Positions 59,579 through 64,000 of a DNA stretch of 64,000 bases are shown piece after piece; positions within the stretch are counted from its first letter, which is position 1, and every line of letters begins with the position of its first letter. The notes beneath the pieces are model-generated. The model ran no database searches. It was not told the DNA's origin and worked only from the letters and a program-made list of their open reading frames with translations. The translations under genes were made by a program, and so were the position numbers. The stretch spans positions 62,001-126,000 of the forward strand of contig NZ_JANUGQ010000005.1 of NCBI RefSeq assembly GCF_024756275.1, written 5' to 3'. The stretch comes from Streptomyces pyxinae (GTDB taxonomy: Bacteria; Actinomycetota; Actinomycetes; Streptomycetales; Streptomycetaceae).

Positions 59579-60208
59579 ATGCGAAACCGACCCCTCCCCG
59601 GCACCTCCGGCCGGCTCCAGGAGCTCTCCCTGCTGGGCGAACCGGTGCTCCACGAGCCCTGCGAGACCGTCACCGACTTCACCGCCGCGCCGGGCTGGGC
59701 GGGGGGCCTCTCCGCGTTCGTCGAGGACCTCTTCGCCACGATGTACGCGAACGGGGGCGTCGGTCTGGCGGCGAACCAGATCGGCGTGAACGCCCGGGTC
59801 TTCGTCTACGACTGCCCCGACGACGAGGACGTCCGTCATGTGGGCCATGTCGTCAACCCCCGGCTGGTGGAGGCGGACGGAGTGGTCGTCCGGGGGCCCG
59901 AAGGGTGCCTCTCGCTGCCCGGCATCGAGGCGGGCACGCCGCGCTTCGACCGCGCGGTGGTGGAGGGCGTCGACCGGCTGGGCGCCCCGGTGCGGGTGGA
60001 GGGCACCGGCTTCTTCGCCCGCTGCCTCCAGCACGAGTGCGACCATCTGGACGGGATCCTCTACACCGACCGCCTCGCCGGCCGGCGCCGCTCCAAGGCG
60101 CTCCGGCAGGCCCGCCGCACCTCCTGGTACCGCTCCGGGACCCGGGCCCGCGCCCTGGCGGCCGACCCGGGGAACCGGCCGCCCGCCCGGCCGGAGCGGG
60201 GGCGGTAG
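59579..60208 (+). CDS. def: peptide deformylase
   Basis: 209 aa. All three signatures are present: GGVGLAANQIGV (motif I, about residues 59-70), EGCLSLPG (motif II, metal Cys) and QHECDHLDG (motif III, HExxH-type His pair and Glu). It removes the formyl group from new proteins. The C-terminal 30 residues are basic. Streptomyces genomes encode several deformylases; this one is divergent from murT. Confidence 0.95.
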   Translation: MRNRPLPGTSGRLQELSLLGEPVLHEPCETVTDFTAAPGWAGGLSAFVEDLFATMYANGGVGLAANQIGVNARVFVYDCPDDEDVRHVGHVVNPRLVEADGVVVRGPEGCLSLPGIEAGTPRFDRAVVEGVDRLGAPVRVEGTGFFARCLQHECDHLDGILYTDRLAGRRRSKALRQARRTSWYRSGTRARALAADPGNRPPARPERGR

Positions 60209-60489
60209 CCGGACGGCGCGGGACCGGCGCGGGTCCGGGCCCGCGCCTGGCCGGGCGGCCGGGTGGCCCGGGGGCCGGGGCGGTCCGGTACGTGTCCGTA
60301 CCGCCCGGGGGTCGGGGCGGGGGCGGCCGGACCGGAGGGAGCCGGGGCCCGTACCTGTCCGTACGCCCCCGGGGCCGGCGCCCGTACGACCCGGCCCCGC
60401 ACCTGTACCCGTACGCGCCGCCCGGGCCCCGCACTCGTACCCGTACCCGTCCGTACGACCCGGCCCCGGGCCCGTACCGTCGGGCGGCC
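60209..60489. other. GC-rich low-complexity spacer
   Basis: 281 bp dominated by variants of CCGTACG/CCCGTACC and runs of G and C. It lies between the deformylase gene and the convergent TetR gene. No terminator of standard form and no gene are discernible. Confidence 0.5.
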
Positions 60490-61182
60490 TCAGAATGCCG
60501 GGCCGTCCGCCGCGCGGTCGTCCACCACCGCCAGCCGGCCCCACAGCAGATCGGCCAGCGCCCGGACCAACTCCGCACGTGAGCAGGGTCGTTCACCGAG
60601 CCACCAGTCGCCCGCCGCGTGCATCATGCCGACGATGCCATGGCCCCAGACCCGGGCCAGCGCTTCTCCGCCGGACCCCGGATCCACCCGCTCCGCGATG
60701 ACCTGCCCCAGCTCCTCTCCCATCCGGCGCAGTACCGGTGCCGAGTGGCGGCCTATGTCGAAGCCGCGCTCCGTACCTTCCGTGCCGCCGGTGCTGTCGG
60801 TGCCATCGGCGCCGGCAGTACCGGCAGTACCGTCAGCGGGATGCATCAGGAACCGGTACACCTGCGGCCGGGCCTCGATCGCGGCCAGATAGGTGTCGAG
60901 TGTGGACTCGACCCGCCGCCGGCGGTCGGCCGGAGCGTCCAGGGCGTCCCGCAGGGCCGCGAGCAGAGCGTCCGTGTGCCGGGTGGCCAGCGCCCGGTAG
61001 AGCCCGCTCTTGTCCCCGAAGTGGCGGTAGAGGATCGGCTTGGTGATGCCCGCCTCGGCGGCGATGGCGTTCATCGACGCCCCCGGTCCGTCCCGGAGCA
61101 CCACCCGGTCGGCCGCCTCCAGGAGTTCGCGCCGTCTGCGGTCGGCCGCGCGCTGCTGGTCGTCGCGGTGTGTGCTGGCCAT
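60490..61182 (-). CDS. TetR family transcriptional regulator
   Basis: 230 aa. The N-terminal TetR HTH (about 15-65: RRRELLEAADRVVLRDGPGA, ITKPILYRHFGDKSGLYRAL) is followed by a ligand domain with a Thr/Gly/Ala insertion (about 117-137, GTAGTAGADGTDSTGGTEG). It is divergent from an acyl-CoA dehydrogenase gene, with a palindrome in between, so it probably senses an acyl-CoA and represses fatty-acid oxidation genes. Confidence 0.92.
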   Translation of the reverse strand: MASTHRDDQQRAADRRRRELLEAADRVVLRDGPGASMNAIAAEAGITKPILYRHFGDKSGLYRALATRHTDALLAALRDALDAPADRRRRVESTLDTYLAAIEARPQVYRFLMHPADGTAGTAGADGTDSTGGTEGTERGFDIGRHSAPVLRRMGEELGQVIAERVDPGSGGEALARVWGHGIVGMMHAAGDWWLGERPCSRAELVRALADLLWGRLAVVDDRAADGPAF

Positions 61183-61268
61183 GGTGGTTGTCTCCCCGCC
61201 CGTGCGATTGGTCCGTAAGGCCTGCGCAACGTAACACCGACCGGCACCGACCTCTGACAGGCCGCCGG

Positions 61269-61308
61269 TTGACAGGGGCTACTTGCCGGTAACAGACTGC
61301 AGTTACCG
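61269..61308 (+). promoter_or_regulatory. promoter and operator of the acyl-CoA dehydrogenase gene
   Basis: A consensus -35 TTGACA (61269-61274) precedes the palindrome CGGTAAC-N8-GTTACCG (61287-61308), which covers the -10 region (CAGACT at 61293-61298, spacer 18). A second overlapping repeat GTTAC-CGCAA-GTAAC follows (61302-61316). This geometry suits repression by the divergent TetR protein. Confidence 0.65.
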
Positions 61309-61341
61309 CAAGTAACACGCCGGGCGTGCCGGGAGGGAACC

Positions 61342-62565
<1,224 letters not shown>

Positions 62566-62601
62566 CCGGGGTGCCGGACGCGGTGGTCCGGTCCATGCCG
62601 A

Positions 62602-62640
62602 ACGGACCGCCTGCTCCCGCGCGGGGAACAGGCGGTCCGT
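62602..62640 (+). terminator. terminator of the acyl-CoA dehydrogenase gene
   Basis: ACGGACCGCCTG (62602-62613) and CAGGCGGTCCGT (62629-62640), perfect 12-bp arms with a 15-nt loop that itself can pair, 37 bp past the stop and between convergent genes. Confidence 0.8.
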
Positions 62641-62664
62641 GTACCGGTCCGAGGCGGCCCGGGG

Positions 62665-62817
62665 CTACCGGGGCAGCGACTCCGTATCCTGCTCCGGCTC
62701 CGACATCATCCGCTTGCGCCAGCGGGTGACCCAGAAGCAGACCAGTACGGTGGCCAGCAGGGCCACCACCGGGCTGCCGAAGACCAGCAGCGCGATCAGG
62801 GTGCCGAGTGACTCCAT
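62665..62817 (-). CDS. small single-span membrane protein
   Basis: 50 aa from ATG 62817. One strong membrane helix (MESLGTLIALLVFGSPVVAL and LATVLVCFWVT, residues about 5-31) is followed by a basic stop-transfer cluster (RWRKRMM) and an acidic tail (SEPEQDTESLPR). This is the classic pattern of a real small membrane protein. It begins 22 bp after the glutathione peroxidase stop on the same strand, so the two are probably co-transcribed. Function unknown. Confidence 0.65.
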   Translation of the reverse strand: MESLGTLIALLVFGSPVVALLATVLVCFWVTRWRKRMMSEPEQDTESLPR

Positions 62818-62838
62818 GGTGACGAACCCGGCGGGCGG

Positions 62839-63324
62839 TCAGGCGGGGAGCCGGGACTCGATGGCGGCGACCAGCTCGTCCGACTCCGGCTCGGTGCGCG
62901 GCCGGAAGCGGGTGACCTCGCCCTCCGGCGAGAGCAGGAACTTCTCGAAGTTCCACTGCACGTCCCCGGCCTCGCCCGCCGCGTCCGCCGTCCGGGTCAG
63001 CTCCGCGTAGAGCGGGTGGCGGCCGTCCCCGTTGACCTCCGTCTTCTCCAGGAGCGGGAAGGTCACCCCGTACGTCGCCGAGCAGAAGGTGCCGATCTCC
63101 TCGGCCGTGCCCGGCTCCTGCCCGGCGAACTGGTTGCAGGGCACGCCCAGCACCGTGAAGCCCCGGTCGGCGTACCGCTGCTGGAGCCGCTCCAGGCCCG
63201 CGTACTGCGGCGTCAGTCCGCACCGGGACGCCACATTGACGATCAGCACGGCCTCGCCGCGGTGGCCGGCCAGGCTGGTCGGCTCACCGGCGAGGGTGCG
63301 CAGCGGGATGTCGTACAGGCTCAT
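62839..63324 (-). CDS. glutathione peroxidase family protein (thiol peroxidase)
   Basis: 161 aa from ATG 63324. Catalytic tetrad motifs: NVASRCGLTPQYAGLERL (peroxidatic Cys, about residue 36, Cys not Sec), VPCNQFAGQEPG (Gln and resolving-type Cys) and VQWNFEKFLLSPEG (Trp, Asn). It reduces hydroperoxides; since Streptomyces lacks glutathione, thioredoxin or mycothiol-linked reduction is more likely. Divergent from the DUF6011 gene. Confidence 0.94.
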   Translation of the reverse strand: MSLYDIPLRTLAGEPTSLAGHRGEAVLIVNVASRCGLTPQYAGLERLQQRYADRGFTVLGVPCNQFAGQEPGTAEEIGTFCSATYGVTFPLLEKTEVNGDGRHPLYAELTRTADAAGEAGDVQWNFEKFLLSPEGEVTRFRPRTEPESDELVAAIESRLPA

Positions 63325-63423
63325 CGAGAGCTCCTTCTGCGGTGGTACCGGCGGCGGTACGGACGACGGTACGGATCTTGGGGCGGGTCGATCAAAGCAC
63401 GGTGGGCCTGGTAGACAGCAAGG

Positions 63424-63681
63424 GTGTACGAACAGGAACCCACCCGCGAGCCGCTGCCCGGGACCGAGCCCGAAGCACCGGCGGGCCCGGACGGCCGGGG
63501 CGGTACCGGCACCGGTACCCGGAATCCGGTGCGCTGCCGGCTCTGTCACCGGCCGCTGACCGGCGCCGACTCCCGGCGTACCGGCCTCGGCCCCGACTGC
63601 GACGCCAAACTCCACCCGACCGGGCCGGACATCAGGACCCGCCGCCACGAGGTCGAGCAGGACACCCTGCCGGGACTCTGA
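63424..63681 (+). CDS. DUF6011 zinc-ribbon protein
   Basis: 85 aa from GTG 63424. A Pro/Gly/Glu-rich N-terminus leads to a small zinc ribbon: CRLCHRPLTGADSRRTGLG followed by PDC, the pattern CxxC(x)RPL...GxGPxC of DUF6011. Function unknown; such ribbons bind nucleic acid or proteins in phage and Streptomyces contexts. It stands alone. Confidence 0.75.
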   Translation: MYEQEPTREPLPGTEPEAPAGPDGRGGTGTGTRNPVRCRLCHRPLTGADSRRTGLGPDCDAKLHPTGPDIRTRRHEVEQDTLPGL

Positions 63682-63714
63682 GCTCTGATCCCGGCCGCGC
63701 CCCGGCCGGACGGC

Positions 63715-64000
63715 TCAGTGGCGGCGGAACAGGCCCTCCTGCACCACCGAGACCAGCAGCCGGCCCTCGCGGTCGTAGATCCGGCCGCGTGCCAGCCCGC
63801 GCCCGCCGGTGGCGATCGGGGACTCCTGGTCGTACAGGAACCACTCGTCGGCGCGGAACGGCCGGTGGAACCACATGGCGTGGTCCAGCGAGGCCATGTC
63901 GAAACCACGCGGCCCCCAGAGCGGTTCGACCGGGATCCGCACCGCGTCCAGCAGGGTCATGTCGGAGGCGTAGGTGAGCGCGCAGGTGTGCACCAGCGGG
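63715..64000 (-). CDS. tesB: acyl-CoA thioesterase II (TesB), C-terminal part
   Basis: The last 95 or so codons of a gene whose start lies beyond the window. The C-terminal hot-dog domain of TesB is clear: LTYASDMTLLDAVRIP, ASLDHAMWFHRPFRADEWFL and YDQESPIATGGRGLARGRIY, ending VQEGLFRR. The Asp of YASD and the SLDH/QESP residues belong to the catalytic set. It hydrolyses acyl-CoA to fatty acid and CoA. Confidence 0.93.
   Translation of the reverse strand, partial: PLVHTCALTYASDMTLLDAVRIPVEPLWGPRGFDMASLDHAMWFHRPFRADEWFLYDQESPIATGGRGLARGRIYDREGRLLVSVVQEGLFRRH

Overview
The window is a piece of an actinobacterial chromosome, almost certainly Streptomyces. Supporting this are very high GC with codon third positions saturated in G/C, frequent GTG starts and 4-bp ATGA/GTGA gene overlaps, a complete SapB-type (ramCSABR) lanthipeptide cluster, a SARP/NB-ARC/TPR regulator, a subtilisin-inhibitor-family protein and a c-di-AMP riboswitch upstream of an NlpC/P60 hydrolase. 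No rRNA, tRNA or CRISPR array was seen.

Layout. 1-9.2 kb: a DUF885 metallohydrolase-like gene (cut by the window edge), an Lrp/AsnC regulator divergent from a PLP gamma-lyase, a membrane-anchored ACT/GNAT protein, a VOC protein, a GntR and a ROK regulator, and a 16-bp repeat tract. 9.3-15.8 kb: mug, purB, an SGNH esterase, two coupled CBS/CorC-type membrane proteins and a DNA-glycosylase-like protein. 15.9-19.4 kb: a secreted DUF4232 protein divergent from a membrane-anchored HTH protein, then a secreted trypsin-like protease. 19.8-24.2 kb: an accessory island bounded by an exact 39-bp direct repeat that is the 3' end of a VOC gene. It holds HNH genes (one broken), a lower-GC XRE/TPR regulator with a TTA codon, a coupled operon of three unknown genes, and no recognisable integrase. 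24.2-29.5 kb: the VOC target gene and the biotin genes bioB-bioA-bioD with divergent bioF.

30.0-33.1 kb: a HATPase_c anti-sigma-type protein, an NlpC/P60 hydrolase under a ydaO riboswitch, and a ClpP paralogue with an altered catalytic histidine, divergent from a Phd/YefM antitoxin. 33.4-38.2 kb: a complete urease operon, ureABCFGD, with a GlnR-like half-box upstream. 38.3-45.8 kb: DUF4190 protein, PlsC-type acyltransferase, a 1215-aa SARP regulator, a D-Ala-D-Ala dipeptidase with SARP-style 11-bp-pitch repeats in front, and an ECF sigma factor coupled to a VOC protein. 46.2-53.7 kb: ramC (class III lanthipeptide synthetase), ramS (SapB precursor), two ABC half-transporters and the convergent regulator ramR. 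54.2-64.0 kb: SSI-type protease inhibitor, CtaG-type protein, phosphofructokinase, gatD-murT (lipid II amidation), peptide deformylase, a TetR/acyl-CoA dehydrogenase pair, glutathione peroxidase, a DUF6011 protein and a partial TesB thioesterase.

How it fits together: much of the right half serves development and the cell envelope (SapB surfactant peptide, cell-wall hydrolase under c-di-AMP control, dipeptidase, lipid II amidation, secreted protease and inhibitor). The rest is housekeeping metabolism (purine, biotin, urea nitrogen, glycolysis, fatty acid oxidation). The parts least explained by known biology are the 4.4-kb island, the ClpP/antitoxin divergon and the repeats in front of the dipeptidase gene.
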